Assembly: GCA_000814665.1 (NCBI GenBank) | Contig: JWIH01000018.1 | Coordinates: 62,001-126,000 of the forward strand | Length of the DNA stretch: 64,000 bases | Source: Pseudoalteromonas flavipulchra NCIMB 2033 = ATCC BAA-314 | Lineage (GTDB): Bacteria; Pseudomonadota; Gammaproteobacteria; Enterobacterales; Alteromonadaceae | Reading direction: 5' to 3' | Shown here: positions 17,381 to 27,363 of the stretch, one piece after another | Layout of the letters: each line of letters begins with the position of its first letter | Numbering within the stretch: the stretch's first letter is position 1 | The notes under the pieces: generated by a model | Databases searched by the model: none | Seen by the model: only the letters and a program-made list of their open reading frames with translations | What the model was told of the DNA's origin: nothing | Translations under genes and position numbers: made by a program

Positions 17381-18463
17381 ATGCGACTAGCGAGTGCTGA
17401 AATCGATTTAACCGCGCTGAGAGAAAATCTACAGCTAACGCAACAACTGGCGCCAAAAAGTAAGATTATGGCGGTACTTAAGGCCAATGCGTATGGTCAT
17501 GGTTTGGTTAAAATAGCTCAGCATTTGCAAGATGCGGATGCATTCGCTGTGGCGAGAGTTGATGAAGCGCTCGCGCTTAGAACAGGTGGTATCACTAAAC
17601 CAATTGTCTTGTTAGAAGGTTTTTTTCATCCTTCTGATTTACCTATTTTACTTGCCAATAATTTGCAAACTATAGTGCATGACATTTCTCAGCTTGAAGC
17701 CATTGAGCGTGCTAATTTAGATGCGTCGCTTACAGTTTGGCTAAAAGTAGATACTGGTATGCACCGTCTTGGTGTTGAGCCTGAAGAGTTTGAAGCATTT
17801 TATGCCCGCCTTAAGCGCTCAAAAAATGTTGCTGATAAAATCCACTTAATGACACATTTTGCTTGTGCTGATGATATCAAAGACAATAAAACCGAAGTAC
17901 AGCAAGTACTATTTAAGTCTTTAGTTGGCCAAAGTCACGCACCATTGTGTTTGGCAAACTCCGCGGGGATCATAGGTTGGCCAGAATCTCATGGCGACTG
18001 GATCCGTCCGGGCCTAATGCTTTATGGCGTTTCACCTATGCTTGCGCGTGTTGGCCAGCAACACGGTTTAAAGCCAGTCATGCGCTTGACCACTAAAGTT
18101 ATTGCCATCAAGCGGGTGAGAGCGCATCAAGCGGTGGGATATGGCGGACGTTGGCAATGTGAACAGGATACCTATCTTGCCGTTATTGGTGTTGGCTATG
18201 GAGACGGTTATCCCAGACACGCCAAAATTGGCACTCCAGTGGTTATTGGTAACCAGCGTTATGGCATAGTCGGCACCGTGTCTATGGATATGATCAGTGT
18301 GAATATTGGTGATAACCCCAATGGCATTCAAGTTGGTGACGAAGTAGAAATGTGGGGACCAAACCTGCCTGTAGAAGAAATAGCACAATGTGCAGATACT
18401 ATTCCATATGAGCTGCTGTGTAACGTCACCCCAAGAGTAAGCTACGAATACATCGAAGGCTAA
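17381..18463 (+). CDS. alr: Alanine racemase
   Basis: A 360-residue PLP enzyme interconverting L- and D-alanine for peptidoglycan. The PLP lysine is Lys34 in VLKANAYGHG. The C-terminal part contains GYGDGYPR and the catalytic tyrosine region VSMDM. The ATG at 17381 fits the family N-terminus (MRLASAEIDLTALREN); the in-frame start at 17330 lies inside dnaB and is rejected. Only 19 bases separate it from dnaB, so co-transcription is likely. Confidence 0.97.
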   Translation: MRLASAEIDLTALRENLQLTQQLAPKSKIMAVLKANAYGHGLVKIAQHLQDADAFAVARVDEALALRTGGITKPIVLLEGFFHPSDLPILLANNLQTIVHDISQLEAIERANLDASLTVWLKVDTGMHRLGVEPEEFEAFYARLKRSKNVADKIHLMTHFACADDIKDNKTEVQQVLFKSLVGQSHAPLCLANSAGIIGWPESHGDWIRPGLMLYGVSPMLARVGQQHGLKPVMRLTTKVIAIKRVRAHQAVGYGGRWQCEQDTYLAVIGVGYGDGYPRHAKIGTPVVIGNQRYGIVGTVSMDMISVNIGDNPNGIQVGDEVEMWGPNLPVEEIAQCADTIPYELLCNVTPRVSYEYIEG

Positions 18464-18475
18464 GCGCTTAGCCTT
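18456..18475. terminator. Palindromic bidirectional terminator between alr and yjbQ
   Basis: A 20-base perfect palindrome (8-bp stem AAGGCTAA / TTAGCCTT, GCGC loop) lies over the alr stop codon and the 3' end of the convergent yjbQ. It has A/T-rich flanks and serves both genes. Confidence 0.55.
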
Positions 18476-18899
18476 TTCTGTCACCTTGAAGCGTTGCGAT
18501 AACGCGTCTGGCACCACCATGGTCACGATGCTCACCGAGATAAATACCTTGCCAAGTACCTAAACGCAGGCGGCCCTCAGAAATGGGAATGGTTACTTCA
18601 CATCCTAAGGTGCTGGATTTGATATGTGCTGGCATATCGTCATCGCCCTCATAGTCATGTCGGTAGTAGCTTTGCCTCTGTGGTACAAAATGATTAAAGT
18701 GGCTTTCCATATCCATGCGTACCGTTGGGTCCGCATTTTCGTTAATTGTTAGGCTGGCGGAGGTGTGTTGTATAAACAGGTGCAGCAGCCCTATACGATA
18801 GTCATGTAATTCTGGAAGCTGAGAGATAATCTCGTCGTCTACCAAGTGAAAGCCTCGTTTTCGAGGCTTCAAGGTAATTTGTTTTTGAGTCCAACTCAT
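18468..18899 (-). CDS. yjbQ: YjbQ / UPF0047 family protein
   Basis: A 143-residue protein of the YjbQ (UPF0047) family. Conserved histidines occur in [17 protein letters not shown] and in the C-terminal [12 protein letters not shown] signature. E. coli YjbQ shows weak thiamine-phosphate synthase activity in vitro; its real role is unknown. Length matches the family exactly. It is convergent with alr (four-base gap) and lies just downstream of cheX on the same strand. Confidence 0.92.
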   Translation of the reverse strand: MSWTQKQITLKPRKRGFHLVDDEIISQLPELHDYRIGLLHLFIQHTSASLTINENADPTVRMDMESHFNHFVPQRQSYYRHDYEGDDDMPAHIKSSTLGCEVTIPISEGRLRLGTWQGIYLGEHRDHGGARRVIATLQGDRKG

Positions 18900-18922
18900 A
18901 AAGTAACGTGTGCTTTTAACTA

Positions 18923-19393
18923 TTAGGCGAGTTTGTCGAAGCTGACTTCGATATTGGCATTACCGTCAGGAGAGGTGAATGGCATAATAAGTTTAGGGCC
19001 ATCACATTTATGGGTGATAGTATGGCCTGGGCCTGAAACAACAACCGGTGTTGCCATATCAAACTCGTAGCCTTTTTCGCCGAGCAGGTTTTTAGCACCG
19101 CCAGTGACCATGTTGGTGATTTCACCAACCATATCAGTGACGTCTTCATTTATGGAATCTGGGCGTTCACCAAGCATACGCTCCATAATGGTTAGCGCTA
19201 AGTTCTCTTCAAAGGTGATCGAAAATGACCCTTTCGTCTGTGGACCAACCATGCCAATCAGACCCGATACATCACCTTGTGCGACTTCGTCTTTCTTCAC
19301 TTTTGGCTTACCCGGCGTCAATTCTGTTTGCGCCATTGTAGCCAATACATTGATTAGAGATGATAAAAAGGGGTTGATGAACTCTACATTCAT
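18923..19393 (-). CDS. cheX: CheX, CheY-P phosphatase of the CheC/CheX family
   Basis: A 156-residue CheX. The active-site ExxN motif is present as Glu91 and Asn94 within [16 protein letters not shown]. The N-terminal [10 protein letters not shown] matches the family. CheX dephosphorylates CheY-P-type receiver domains. No chemotaxis genes flank it here, as is common for orphan CheX proteins in Shewanella/Pseudoalteromonas relatives. In T. maritima CheX has one such motif, as here. Confidence 0.88.
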   Translation of the reverse strand: MNVEFINPFLSSLINVLATMAQTELTPGKPKVKKDEVAQGDVSGLIGMVGPQTKGSFSITFEENLALTIMERMLGERPDSINEDVTDMVGEITNMVTGGAKNLLGEKGYEFDMATPVVVSGPGHTITHKCDGPKLIMPFTSPDGNANIEVSFDKLA

Positions 19394-19473
19394 ATGGACT
19401 TTCCCTTACGCATTTTTAATAAATTAGTGTCGCTCTTAGTGATAAGTGTAGTGGGCTTTTTTGCTCACTGCAC

Positions 19474-19908
19474 TTAATCTTTACATTTTTCGCAACGGCC
19501 ATGAGCCTCGATGGTTTGCTCTGTAACTACAAATCCAGTCTCAGCAGCTAGGTTGTTCAGTTCATGCGAAATCGTGTTTGAGTGTAACTCTTGAACGTTA
19601 CCGCAACTATCACAGATCAGTAACTGCACTGGATGTGTGTGGTCGAAGTGGTGGCAAAGCATAAACGCATTAGTGCTTTCTATTTTATGGATAAAACCCA
19701 ACTCAGAAAGAAAGTCTAAGGCACGATATACGGTAGCGGGTTTTGCAGCCGCTTCCGTTAACTTGAGCTCTTCAAGTAAGTCGTATGCGCCAACGCCACC
19801 TTGTTTAGAGGCGAGTAGTCTAAATACTTTTTCTCTAATAGGAGTAAATCGTGCACCACGGTTGTCACATACTTGCTTGGCTTTGCTAACTAGTAACTCT
19901 ATATTCAT
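19474..19908 (-). CDS. zur: Zur, Fur-family zinc-responsive regulator
   Basis: A 144-residue Fur-family repressor. The winged helix (about 20-80) contains RFTPIREKVFRLLA and KPATVYRALDFL. The C-terminal domain has the structural zinc CxxC pairs CDSC and CEKC and a metal-site HHFDHTHP segment. The opening NRGARFTPIRE and Cys placement fit Zur better than Fur or PerR. It should repress zinc-uptake genes; none are in the window. Confidence 0.85.
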   Translation of the reverse strand: MNIELLVSKAKQVCDNRGARFTPIREKVFRLLASKQGGVGAYDLLEELKLTEAAAKPATVYRALDFLSELGFIHKIESTNAFMLCHHFDHTHPVQLLICDSCGNVQELHSNTISHELNNLAAETGFVVTEQTIEAHGRCEKCKD

Positions 19909-20034
19909 GATTCAAAATCCTTACACTGCCTTGCAATACTAACATATTATTTTTATTAGTCTTGTGTTTACCCTGATTTATTATCTCAAGTGGATATTCG
20001 GGCGCGATGTTGCTTTTAAAGTTTGTTTTTCTTG

Positions 20035-22497
20035 CTAAGAAGAGCGCTTAACTGGTTCGATCTTAGTATGGTAAAAGGTTTCAAACTGTGCTGCAGAAAG
20101 CGGCTTGCTGATCAGATATCCTTGACCAAAATCACACTCCAGTTGCTGCAATAAACGCAATTGCTCCAGCGTCTCCACGCCTTCGGCGACTACCTTCATC
20201 GATAAATTATGCGCCATGGCAATAATGGTTTTAACTAAGGCTTTAGACTCGCGAGTGGCGAGCATATCGCTGATAAAACTGCGGTCGATTTTGAGTAAAT
20301 CAAAGGGGTAATGACGGAGATAGTTCAGTGACGAATAGCCCGTACCAAAATCATCCAAAGATAATTTAAATCCTAACTGATGTAATTGGGTTAGGGTCTG
20401 TTTTACCTGTGCCTGTCCTGAGATCAGTACGCCTTCTGTGATCTCCAACTCGATAAAGCGATTGGCAATCGGGATGTCTTTTACTAATAGCTCTATCTGT
20501 TTCAATAGGTTAGGATCTTTAAACTGCCTAGGTGATAAATTGATTGCGATACGGATGTCGGAGTCTAAGTGTTGCTGCCATTGGTGTGCTTGGTTAATAG
20601 CAGTTGAGAGCACAAACAATCCGATGTCGATGATCAAACCGCTTTGTTCTGCGACGGGAATAAACTCCGCAGGAGAGACATTACCCAGTGTTTTACTGTG
20701 CCAGCGGAGTAAAGCTTCCGCGCCAAATACATCACTGTCTTCAATATAAAATTGCGGTTGGTAAAACACTTCTAACTCGTTTTCATTCAGTGCTACGCGC
20801 AATGCTTCCTCAATTTCAATGCGCCGAGATAACTGTTGACTCATCTTCTGATTAAATAGACAGTAGTTGTTGCGACCATTACTTTTGGCATTGTACATTG
20901 CGGTATCAGCGCAGCTAAGTAATTCTTGGGGGGAGTTCGCGTCTAAAGGATAGATAGCAACGCCTATACTGACTGAAATATTAAAATCTTTATCGTCGAC
21001 AATAATGGGATGGTGAAAAAGTTTGATGAGCATATCGGCAACAGAGGTAATGTCTGCAGTGTGCTTAAACCCTCCCATCAACACAATAAACTCATCACCA
21101 CTAAGCCGTGACACGGTATCTTGCTCACGTAGCGATTGCTTGAGCCTTTCTCCTGAAGCGATGAGAATTTGATCCCCCGTTTCGTGTCCGAGTGAATCAT
21201 TGATCCTTTTAAAATCATCTAAATCAATAAAAAACACTACCGCAAGCTCATCGTTGCGTTCCGCATCAAACAGTTGCTGTGCTAGCCGCTCCATCGCTAA
21301 AAAGCGATTTGGTAAATCGGTCAATGAGTCATAAAAAGCGTGATGTAAAATGACTTCTTCTTGACGCTTTTTCTCGGTGATATCTCGCACTGCGATAACT
21401 AGCTGATCTGTTCCTGGAATAGGAGATAACCGAGCTTCGAATAGCTTCGCTTGATCAGCAATTGTCAGTGGATATTCTATTTGGGTTAATTGGTGGCGCT
21501 GATTGGCAGACTTGATGGCTTGGCTAAATTGTTTAGCTGCGTGGGAGGGCAGTACCTCCGCCATTTTCTTGTTGATAAACTGCTCAGGCGACATATACAA
21601 GTCGTCTGATTTTCCGGTATGGCATTCTAAGATGGTACCGTCCGTATTGATTATAAAGAATATATCCGGTAAAGCCTCAAAAACACTATTAATAAGAGCG
21701 TGACGGCGCTGTAATTCCTGAGTGCTTTGTAATTGTTGTTGCCAGTTTTTCTCTAACGTTTGTGCCATGACATTGAATTGCTTAGCAAGGACTCCAAGCT
21801 CGCCATGTCCCACGATGTCGGCTCTACTGCTCAAAGACTTTGTGGATAATGCATCGCCTACTTGGATCAGTCTTTTGATTGGTTTATGAATGAAGTAATG
21901 GGTAAAGCTTAGTAGCGCAATAATGATGAGTATCAAAAACACCGCTAAAATACTCGCCTTCGTTATCAATTGTTGCTTTAACGAAAGAAAAACGGTGCTT
22001 ACGTCATAAATAGCAACCAGCCTAACTACATCAGCGGACTCAGCGACGGGCACTTTAGGTGAAATGGGAATGGCTGCGAGAAAGTGCTGCTGATTTGGGT
22101 CAAATGCTACAGTGAGGTCAAGTGTGCGTAGTGTTGCTGTCGCTTGCGCCTGACTGATAACTTGATTAAATACTTGTAGTCCAGTCGCTGAGTGTTGGGT
22201 TTCGTTGATGAGCGTTTCTCCTTGAATAAGGAAGAGTGCTTTATATTTACTGTCAGAATGATAATCCTCGAGAGTCAGGCTAACTTGATTATTGTTGCCC
22301 TCCACAAACTCAGTAAAAAGATGTTTACCTAAATGAGTTAAATTTTGTCTTAGTTTGGTCTCATAGCTTTCGAGCAGCATGTCTCGTTGGCTAACATATG
22401 ATATGGAGATGATAAGAGACGAGATCACCAAGCCACAGAGTACCGTGCCCCAAGTCAGCGTTTGTTTTAAATTTATAGAAATAACCCGATTACTCAT
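20035..22497 (-). CDS. Membrane PAS-GGDEF-EAL signalling protein
   Basis: About 820 residues: TM1 (about 14-35), a periplasmic sensor region (about 40-180), TM2 (about 185-205), HAMP, PAS (about 270-385), GGDEF and EAL. The cyclase motif is SGDEF instead of GGDEF. The phosphodiesterase domain has intact EALLRW, ELEITEG, DDFGTGYSS, KIDRSF and AEGVET motifs, so c-di-GMP hydrolysis is likely; synthesis is possible, since some SGDEF enzymes remain active. The ATG at 22497 is chosen; an in-frame TTG at 22512 (GAGGT just upstream) would add five residues. A sensory input through the periplasmic domain is inferred. Confidence 0.9.
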   Translation of the reverse strand: MSNRVISINLKQTLTWGTVLCGLVISSLIISISYVSQRDMLLESYETKLRQNLTHLGKHLFTEFVEGNNNQVSLTLEDYHSDSKYKALFLIQGETLINETQHSATGLQVFNQVISQAQATATLRTLDLTVAFDPNQQHFLAAIPISPKVPVAESADVVRLVAIYDVSTVFLSLKQQLITKASILAVFLILIIIALLSFTHYFIHKPIKRLIQVGDALSTKSLSSRADIVGHGELGVLAKQFNVMAQTLEKNWQQQLQSTQELQRRHALINSVFEALPDIFFIINTDGTILECHTGKSDDLYMSPEQFINKKMAEVLPSHAAKQFSQAIKSANQRHQLTQIEYPLTIADQAKLFEARLSPIPGTDQLVIAVRDITEKKRQEEVILHHAFYDSLTDLPNRFLAMERLAQQLFDAERNDELAVVFFIDLDDFKRINDSLGHETGDQILIASGERLKQSLREQDTVSRLSGDEFIVLMGGFKHTADITSVADMLIKLFHHPIIVDDKDFNISVSIGVAIYPLDANSPQELLSCADTAMYNAKSNGRNNYCLFNQKMSQQLSRRIEIEEALRVALNENELEVFYQPQFYIEDSDVFGAEALLRWHSKTLGNVSPAEFIPVAEQSGLIIDIGLFVLSTAINQAHQWQQHLDSDIRIAINLSPRQFKDPNLLKQIELLVKDIPIANRFIELEITEGVLISGQAQVKQTLTQLHQLGFKLSLDDFGTGYSSLNYLRHYPFDLLKIDRSFISDMLATRESKALVKTIIAMAHNLSMKVVAEGVETLEQLRLLQQLECDFGQGYLISKPLSAAQFETFYHTKIEPVKRSS

Positions 22498-22817
22498 AAA
22501 TAACCAATTCAATTACCTCAATCCCGATTAGGATTTTCATTTCAATGCGATTACCCAGACCGTGCTTCTTGCTCTTACGCGAATAAACGCGTTTACTTTT
22601 TTCTGCAGAGTGATCCATCACTAGTGTAGTCCAGCTGCAAAAACCTGTATCAAATTTGGGCGAATATTCTCGTAGTAGAGCGAGTGCTATGGCAATGGAT
22701 TGTTGAGTTTTCGCATTAGGTCCAATCTCGTTTTCTTTCGCTTTGACCGCAAATGAATTGCTGTAAGCAATTTGGCTTTTTATATTGGTTAAAAAGAAAA
22801 CAACAAAAGAGAAAATA
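22498..22817. other. Intergenic region with an unassigned minus-strand ORF
   Basis: The 320-base gap between the divergent GGDEF/EAL and ggt genes must hold both promoters. A 116-codon minus-strand ORF (22840 to 22490) spans it. The ORF overlaps both neighbouring genes and has no recognisable family. A basic stretch (EKSKRVYSRKSKKH) is its only notable feature. It may be chance or a degraded remnant; I do not call it a gene. Confidence 0.3.
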
Positions 22818-24512
22818 ATGAATAAGGTAGTTAAATGCACGCTGGTTAGTATGCTTTGTGCATCAGTAAGCTCAGCGGCTCTCGCTTATGACAGGATCAC
22901 CGGAAAAGCTTTTGCTAGCCGCTCTGAGGTGATTGCAACTCAGGGCATGGCGGCAACTTCTCAACCACTGGCAACCCAAGTCGCAATAGAGGTATTGAAG
23001 CAAGGCGGAAGCGCCATAGATGCAGCAATTGCAGCCAATGCCATGCTTGGCTTAGTTGAGCCTACAGGTTGCGGTATTGGTGGCGACTTATTTGCGATTG
23101 TGTGGGACGCGAAGCAACAAAAGTTATTTGGTCTCAATGCTTCTGGGCGCTCACCAAAAAGCCTTTCGCTAGCAAAATTACAGCAGCAAGGCGATACAAT
23201 TCCAAGCTATGGGCCGCTTCCCGTTTCTGTACCCGGTGCGGTCGATGGTTGGTTTGAACTGCACAACAAATTTGGCAAACTGCCAATGAAACAGTTACTT
23301 CAGCCCAGTATCGACTACGCTAGAAGCGGCTTTCCAGTTTCTGAGTTGATTGCTTATTATATGCAGCGCTCGGTGTCGGCCCGTGAGCAATATACCGGAT
23401 TTAAAGAAGTGTTTATGCCAGAGGGTGAAATGCCTAAAAAGGGGGAGATATTTAAGAATCCGGCACTCGCTAATACCTATGAGTTACTTGCAGAAAAAGG
23501 CCGCGATGCCTTTTATAAAGGCGAAATTGCTAAAGAAATTGACCGTTACATGAAAGCCAATGGTGGATACTTAAGTTACCAAGACTTGGCTGAGCACCAC
23601 AGTGAGTGGGTTGACCCCGTAAGTGCTGATTATCGCGGCTACACGTTATGGGAACTACCTCCTAATGGTCAGGGCATTGCCGCCCAGCAAATTCTCAATA
23701 TTTTAGAGGGCTATGATATCAAGGCAATGGGATTCGACAGCCCAGAGTATATTCACACCTTTGTTGAAGCAAAAAAACTTGCCTTTGCAGATAGGGCAAA
23801 ATACTACGCCGATCCAGACTTTAATGAGATACCCGTCGCGACGCTTATTTCGCAAGCATATGCTGACGAAAGGCGTGCATTGATTGATCCAAATAAAGCA
23901 GCTAAACGCGATCATGCAGGTCCTGTAGAAGGGGATACCATTTATCTTACGACTGCCGATAAAGAAGGGAATATGGTGTCGCTGATCCAAAGTAATTTCC
24001 GTGGTATGGGCTCAGGTATGACTCCAGCTAAACTTGGCTTTGTCTTGCAAAATAGAGGAGAGCTATTTGCGTTAGATAAAAACCACTACAACGGTTATGC
24101 GCCGGGAAAAAGACCATTTCACACCATTATTCCAGCCTTTGTCACAAAAGATGGTAAACCATGGATGAGTTATGGCGTGATGGGAGGCGCGACTCAACCG
24201 CAAATGCATGCGCAGATCCTCATTAACATGATTGATTTTGGTATGAATCTACAAGAAGCGGGCGATGCGCCTCGAATTTTGCATAGTGGTTCATCGCAAC
24301 CAACCGGTGAAATCATGACTGATGGAGGGTATGTTAGTCTCGAGTCTGGTTTTTCCATGGAAACCCGTAGAGAGCTGATAAAAAAGGGTCACAAATTACA
24401 ACAAGCAGTTGGTCCCTATGGCGGTTATCAAGCGATTATGCGAGATGGTAAAACTGGAGCGTACTATGGTGCATCTGAAACAAGGAAAGATGGCCAAGCA
24501 GCAGGTTACTAA
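22818..24512 (+). CDS. ggt: Gamma-glutamyltransferase (glutathione hydrolase) proenzyme
   Basis: A 564-residue periplasmic Ntn-hydrolase. A signal peptide occupies residues 1-23 (cleavage after ALA). The proenzyme self-cleaves to large and small subunits; Thr374 in EGDTIYLTTADKEGN aligns with the nucleophile of E. coli GGT. Downstream glycine motifs (RGMGSGM and MGGATQPQMHAQ) build the oxyanion/substrate site. It cleaves or transfers the gamma-glutamyl group of glutathione and related peptides. The ATG at 22818 gives a clean signal peptide; the upstream in-frame start at 22785 does not. Confidence 0.93.
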   Translation: MNKVVKCTLVSMLCASVSSAALAYDRITGKAFASRSEVIATQGMAATSQPLATQVAIEVLKQGGSAIDAAIAANAMLGLVEPTGCGIGGDLFAIVWDAKQQKLFGLNASGRSPKSLSLAKLQQQGDTIPSYGPLPVSVPGAVDGWFELHNKFGKLPMKQLLQPSIDYARSGFPVSELIAYYMQRSVSAREQYTGFKEVFMPEGEMPKKGEIFKNPALANTYELLAEKGRDAFYKGEIAKEIDRYMKANGGYLSYQDLAEHHSEWVDPVSADYRGYTLWELPPNGQGIAAQQILNILEGYDIKAMGFDSPEYIHTFVEAKKLAFADRAKYYADPDFNEIPVATLISQAYADERRALIDPNKAAKRDHAGPVEGDTIYLTTADKEGNMVSLIQSNFRGMGSGMTPAKLGFVLQNRGELFALDKNHYNGYAPGKRPFHTIIPAFVTKDGKPWMSYGVMGGATQPQMHAQILINMIDFGMNLQEAGDAPRILHSGSSQPTGEIMTDGGYVSLESGFSMETRRELIKKGHKLQQAVGPYGGYQAIMRDGKTGAYYGASETRKDGQAAGY

Positions 24513-24554
24513 AAGCCTGATTGAGTGGTGAAATCAACACGAATTGTAACAGTT

Positions 24555-24571
24555 AAAGCGCTTCGCTTTTT
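24555..24571 (+). terminator. Short hairpin after ggt
   Basis: AAAGCG / CGCTTT with a CTT loop followed by TT. It is weak (6 bp) but sits 42 bases after the ggt stop and before the next gene's promoter region. Confidence 0.4.
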
Positions 24572-24624
24572 GTTATCTTGATGTAATATCATTGTTGTTA
24601 AACGGAAATGTAAGGAACAAGAAC

Positions 24625-26640
24625 ATGACAAAAATAATAACAAAGCGAAGTGCCTTGTCGACACTCGTTGCGGCGCTTTTAACTACCCAAAGTTGGGTGG
24701 TATTTGCTGACACCATTACCAATAATGTTTACTCAGAAAAGGGCTTAGCAGGCACGCTAACCCAAGAAAAAATCGACGAGCAAAACTATAAAGCCAAAAT
24801 TGAGTTTGGCTGGAACAATCGTCGGATCTTAATTGATGAAACCTTAAAGTTGAATGAAAAAGGACTACCCATCAATTTTAGTCTTAAAGGACGTTCTGCT
24901 TTTGGCTCCGCGATTGATGAAACGTTTAGCTATAGCAGAGGCATTGCGCAGTGGAAAAGTGTCAATGAATCAGGTGTTAAGGCTGATGCGACACTCGATT
25001 TCTACGTACCATCTAATAACCACCTTGCACTAGATAACGCGACGATGCGTTATGTTCTAAAAAATAATAAATACGAATTAGATGTTTACCCTCAAGGTAA
25101 AATGCTTATCGAAAAAATGAAGACGATGAAGTTGGGGGAACAAACCGTTCATCTATTAGTAACGAGTGGCCTTAGTCTTACTCCTAATTTTGCATGGTAT
25201 GACGATGATGGTAACTATTTCGCGCAAAGTTGGGGGCCAATGTATGTCTTGCGCGACGGCTACACCAAATCACAGTTCGAAGAACTTGAGGCTATTCAAA
25301 AACAAGCCGAGCAGCAGCATTTAGAAAACCTCGCAAGCAAGCTGACACATGATGTCCCTGCATTACTGATTGAAAATGTTGCTGTCTTTGATGGTGAGCA
25401 GAAAAAACTGCTGAAAAACCATGATGTGTTGATTAAAGATGGCAAGATTGTCGAAATCTCTAAACATATTAAAAAGCAAAATGGCGTGGTTAGCCTTGAT
25501 GGAAAAGGGAAAACCTTGATCCCAGGGCTTTGGGATATGCACGGCCATTTATCAAAAGATAACGGCATTTTAAATATCGCGAACGGTGTTACCAGCGTTA
25601 GAGACATGGGGAACGAGCACGACAATATTATGGAAATTGAAGCGCTCTTTAATACCAACCAGGTGCTGGGTTCTCGCGTGTACCGTGCTGGCTTTATGGA
25701 TAAATATAGCGAAAACTCAGCTGGCTTAAGTGTGAAGTCATTGGAAGAAGCGCTCGAGACGGTCGATTTCTTTGCCGATAATGGCTATGTTCAGGTAAAG
25801 CTATATTCTTCTATCGATCCGAACTGGGTAAAGCCTATTTCTGAACGTGCGCACAGTCGTGGATTGAGACTTAGCGGTCACGTGCCTGCGTTTATGACCG
25901 CAGAGCAAGCCATTGCAAATGGCTATGATGAGATTCAGCACATTAATATGCTGTTCCTTAATTTCCTTGCAGGTGAAGAAGTGGATACCAGAACACAAAA
26001 ACGGTTTTCACTGATGGGAGAGCAAGCCTCTGGCTTATCACTTGATAGTCCAGAGATGAATGCATTCATCAAGCTACTAAGTGATAAGCGCATCGTTGTG
26101 GATCCTACGGTATCTACATTCAGAAGTTTATTGATGGCAGAAGATCAAAAGATCAATCCGGAATTTGCTGCTATTTCAGAGCATATGCCAATTGCATTTG
26201 CTCGTGGTTTAAAAGGGGCTGAGATGCATGTTGATGAACAATTTAAGCTGAGCTACCAAGAGTCGGGTGAAGCAATGCAAAAAATGCTGAAAAAGCTTTA
26301 TGATGCTGGTGTTCCGATGGTACCTGGAACGGATAATATTGCAGGCTTTACCTTGATCCGTGAGCTAGCGCTTTACGTTGATGCGGGCATTCCAGCGGCT
26401 GATGTGCTGAATATGGCAACGCTAGAAAGCGCCAAATTGATGGGGGTTGCACATCAAACCGGTTCAATTGCCAAAGGTAAAGTGGCAGATCTAGTGTTGA
26501 TCGATGGCGATCCACTTAAGGATATTACGGCACTGCAAAAAGCGACATTGGTGATCAAAGGAGAGCAAGCGTTTAAGCCTGCTGAAATTTACCAAGCGAT
26601 TGGAGTGAAGCCGTTCACTACCTCGCCTTCGCTAAAGTAA
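24625..26640 (+). CDS. Exported amidohydrolase (imidazolonepropionase-like superfamily)
   Basis: A 671-residue protein with a signal peptide (cleavage about residue 30, after VFA). An N-terminal region of about 200 residues has no recognised domain. It is followed by an amidohydrolase: beta-sandwich entry LLIENVAVFDGEQKK, metal-binding HxH at His306/His308 (GLWDMHGHLS), VQVKLYSS supplying the candidate carboxylated Lys, GHVP, and VPGTDN with the catalytic Asp. It is probably a metal-dependent hydrolase of a periplasmic amide, peptide or xenobiotic; the substrate is unknown. AAGGAAC supports the ATG. The GGT neighbour suggests peptide scavenging, an inference only. Confidence 0.85.
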   Translation: MTKIITKRSALSTLVAALLTTQSWVVFADTITNNVYSEKGLAGTLTQEKIDEQNYKAKIEFGWNNRRILIDETLKLNEKGLPINFSLKGRSAFGSAIDETFSYSRGIAQWKSVNESGVKADATLDFYVPSNNHLALDNATMRYVLKNNKYELDVYPQGKMLIEKMKTMKLGEQTVHLLVTSGLSLTPNFAWYDDDGNYFAQSWGPMYVLRDGYTKSQFEELEAIQKQAEQQHLENLASKLTHDVPALLIENVAVFDGEQKKLLKNHDVLIKDGKIVEISKHIKKQNGVVSLDGKGKTLIPGLWDMHGHLSKDNGILNIANGVTSVRDMGNEHDNIMEIEALFNTNQVLGSRVYRAGFMDKYSENSAGLSVKSLEEALETVDFFADNGYVQVKLYSSIDPNWVKPISERAHSRGLRLSGHVPAFMTAEQAIANGYDEIQHINMLFLNFLAGEEVDTRTQKRFSLMGEQASGLSLDSPEMNAFIKLLSDKRIVVDPTVSTFRSLLMAEDQKINPEFAAISEHMPIAFARGLKGAEMHVDEQFKLSYQESGEAMQKMLKKLYDAGVPMVPGTDNIAGFTLIRELALYVDAGIPAADVLNMATLESAKLMGVAHQTGSIAKGKVADLVLIDGDPLKDITALQKATLVIKGEQAFKPAEIYQAIGVKPFTTSPSLK

Positions 26641-26680
26641 TATTAAGTACATTACAAAAGTAATAGTTTGATGCTGTAAG

Positions 26681-26718
26681 ACCAGTGTAAATAAATATAA
26701 AACTTGCACTGGTTTTAT
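26681..26718 (+). terminator. Rho-independent terminator of the amidohydrolase gene
   Basis: ACCAGTGTAA pairs with TTGCACTGGT (10 bp, one G-U) across a 13-base AT-rich loop, followed by TTTATTTT. Confidence 0.8.
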
Positions 26719-27363
26719 TTTCGTTACCTCGATATCAGACTAAATTGTATTTCTGAGTTTTACCAAAAGTGTTTCTAAAACAGAGGTTTGTTCAATAAGT
26801 AAACAAATCGTTCTGACTTTCCTGTTACTACCTAATTAAAAATTCCTAAAAACGGTTCGGTGTAATCTTGTGTAATGGATAAATTTACTTTTTTGTTAAT
26901 AAAGCGGTTTATTTATCAGTTTCTTGTGCTAGCCTTTTTCAGTACAGATCATGAGTCGTTGATGTAAAGCCACACAAGTTGTGTGTGATTTACCAGCTTC
27001 AGTATGGTCTTTTTTATAACTCTATTTGAGACTTTGATGTCGTCACCCTCGCGTACAAGGATGGTAAAAAAGTTGCCATATTCAAGCGTTAAAGTGACAG
27101 TGAGTGATTACAGCAATGTTGTATATATGCTGCAAGCAAATAGCAAAAGGTGCTGTTGATTAACTTGGCTCGCGGTTTTAGCGGTTAGTTAACCTTTATA
27201 GATATACCCTACAAACGTTTTCCTACTTAAGTGGGTACTGTGTTTGTTGCGGTTAAGTAATTGATTGGTTTTTTACAACGTTACTGATGGTTAACTGTCG
27301 CAAGCCAAATTGATACTGCTCGCGCTGTTGCCAAAGGAATCCCAACCAAGTTATGGGGATGGC
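26719..27363. promoter_or_regulatory. Long leader/promoter region of the lipopeptide cluster
   Basis: About 645 bases without a gene. It includes an inverted repeat at 26964-26993 (CACACAA-G-TTGTGTG, with outer GTAAA/TTTAC), a likely regulator-binding or structural site. AT-rich blocks around 27190-27210 (TTTATAGATATA) could include a -10 element. Just before the first synthetase gene is a GGGGAT site at 27355-27360. Its length suggests dedicated regulation of the cluster, but no regulator gene lies next to it. Confidence 0.4.

Noticed and set aside
22490..22840. A 116-codon minus-strand ORF between the GGDEF/EAL and ggt genes
   Set aside because: It overlaps the starts of both neighbours, has no recognised family, and the region must hold two divergent promoters.
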